From: Accumulibacter sp.
Lineage (GTDB): Bacteria > Pseudomonadota > Gammaproteobacteria > Burkholderiales > Rhodocyclaceae
DNA: 39,545 nucleotides
Direction: 5' to 3'
NCBI GenBank assembly: GCA_020049495.1
Contig: JAIFKU010000099.1
Coordinates: forward strand, 1-39,545
The position numbers and the translations under genes were made by a program. The notes below the pieces were generated by a model that made no database searches, was not told the DNA's origin, and worked only from the letters and a program-made list of their open reading frames with translations. Below, one piece after another: positions 39,043-39,545 of this stretch; position 1 is the first letter of the stretch, and the number at the start of each line of letters is the position of its first letter.

Positions 39043-39545
39043 ATGGATGTTCATCTTTATTTTTCTCTCATTCCCGAAGCGCTGATTGCCTCAAACCTTC
39101 CGCCAGAGAAATTCGGACAGTATTACGCCACCGGTAGCAGTTACAAGTCCAAGGGGCAGTGCATCTTCTTCGAAGTCGACATCAGCTTCCGCAGCGATTA
39201 TTTTGACATCAAGACAGCCATCGAGCGCTGCGTTCCAAGCGCCGACGGTACGCCCAAACACTCGGTCTATGTTTCTGTGTACCGCGTTCTCGAACACCTC
39301 CCGGTCAGCGCCCTCGGCAAGCTCTACCTGACCACCTCGTACGGTCACACCCTGGGGCTGGTTCGCGGAGAAATGGCTGCGGAAAAAGAGGCGTGCCTGC
39401 ATCTTTACCAGGATCTTGCGCCAGTCAACAGCCTGGTGGTCAGCAATCTCGATCCAGTCGAATTTTACGACAGCGTCACCTCCAGCCCGAGCAAGTTCAT
39501 CCGCTTCCCCGGACTCTTTTTTGTCGAACTCGAACTCGATGAACT
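39043..39545 (+). CDS. Uncharacterised protein, 3' end missing
   Basis: About 167 residues are visible, beginning MDVHLYFSLIPEALIASNLP and running off the right edge. The frame is open throughout and codon use resembles the neighbouring genes; GGAGG lies ten bases before the start. There is no signal peptide or membrane segment. The sequence looks like a soluble alpha/beta protein (IFFEVDISFRSDYFDIKTAI, HSVYVSVYRVLEHLP, YLTTSYGHTLGLVRGEM). I do not recognise the family. It follows pgk but is separated by a strong terminator, so it is probably transcribed on its own. Confidence 0.8.
   Translation, partial: MDVHLYFSLIPEALIASNLPPEKFGQYYATGSSYKSKGQCIFFEVDISFRSDYFDIKTAIERCVPSADGTPKHSVYVSVYRVLEHLPVSALGKLYLTTSYGHTLGLVRGEMAAEKEACLHLYQDLAPVNSLVVSNLDPVEFYDSVTSSPSKFIRFPGLFFVELELDE

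Overview
The window looks like chromosomal DNA of a betaproteobacterium, most probably a member of the Rhodocyclaceae such as Dechloromonas or Candidatus Accumulibacter. This placement is inferred from high GC, protein style, a dihydrolipoamide dehydrogenase carrying its own lipoyl domain, and the combination of glycogen and polyphosphate genes; no rRNA or tRNA is present to confirm it. It is dense, orderly core metabolism. I saw no CRISPR array, phage, transposase, tRNA or rRNA gene.

Layout. 1-3804 (minus): a Cof-type HAD phosphatase, transketolase, and a PfkB-family sugar kinase cut by the window edge. 4319-10126 (plus): the pyruvate dehydrogenase operon aceE-aceF-lpd behind a leader with two perfect palindromes. 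10284-11912 (plus): a response-regulator diguanylate cyclase. 11937-14355 (minus): a three-gene cassette of a PlcP/LpxH-like metallophosphatase, a GT4 glycosyltransferase and diacylglycerol kinase, which I read as a membrane-lipid remodelling unit. 14537-15976 (plus): rpiA and a stand-alone phoU with a Pho-box-like element between them. 16152-20225 (minus): rsmE, a two-domain PPK2 polyphosphate:AMP phosphotransferase, argA, and the Fe(II)-trafficking protein gene yggX. 20281-20832 (plus): a thioredoxin-like protein.

21289-29948 (plus) is a glycogen turnover operon, glgP-glgB-glgX-malQ, with overlapping or nearly touching genes, followed by a small Lys/Ala/Pro-rich DUF2934-type protein. It converges on pgi-pgm-glgC-glgA (36186-30052, minus), the pathway from fructose-6-P to ADP-glucose and glycogen. 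Divergent from pgi are gap and pgk (plus), and then an unrecognised gene that runs off the right edge.

Taken together, the window supports storage of carbon as glycogen, its return to glycolysis, the non-oxidative pentose phosphate steps, entry into acetyl-CoA, and use of polyphosphate to rephosphorylate AMP. This fits an organism that cycles glycogen and polyphosphate, but the physiology is inferred. The most interesting observations are the putative phosphate-sparing lipid cassette with a Pho-like element in front of it, and related inverted-repeat sequences embedded in the coding linkers of both aceF and lpd.
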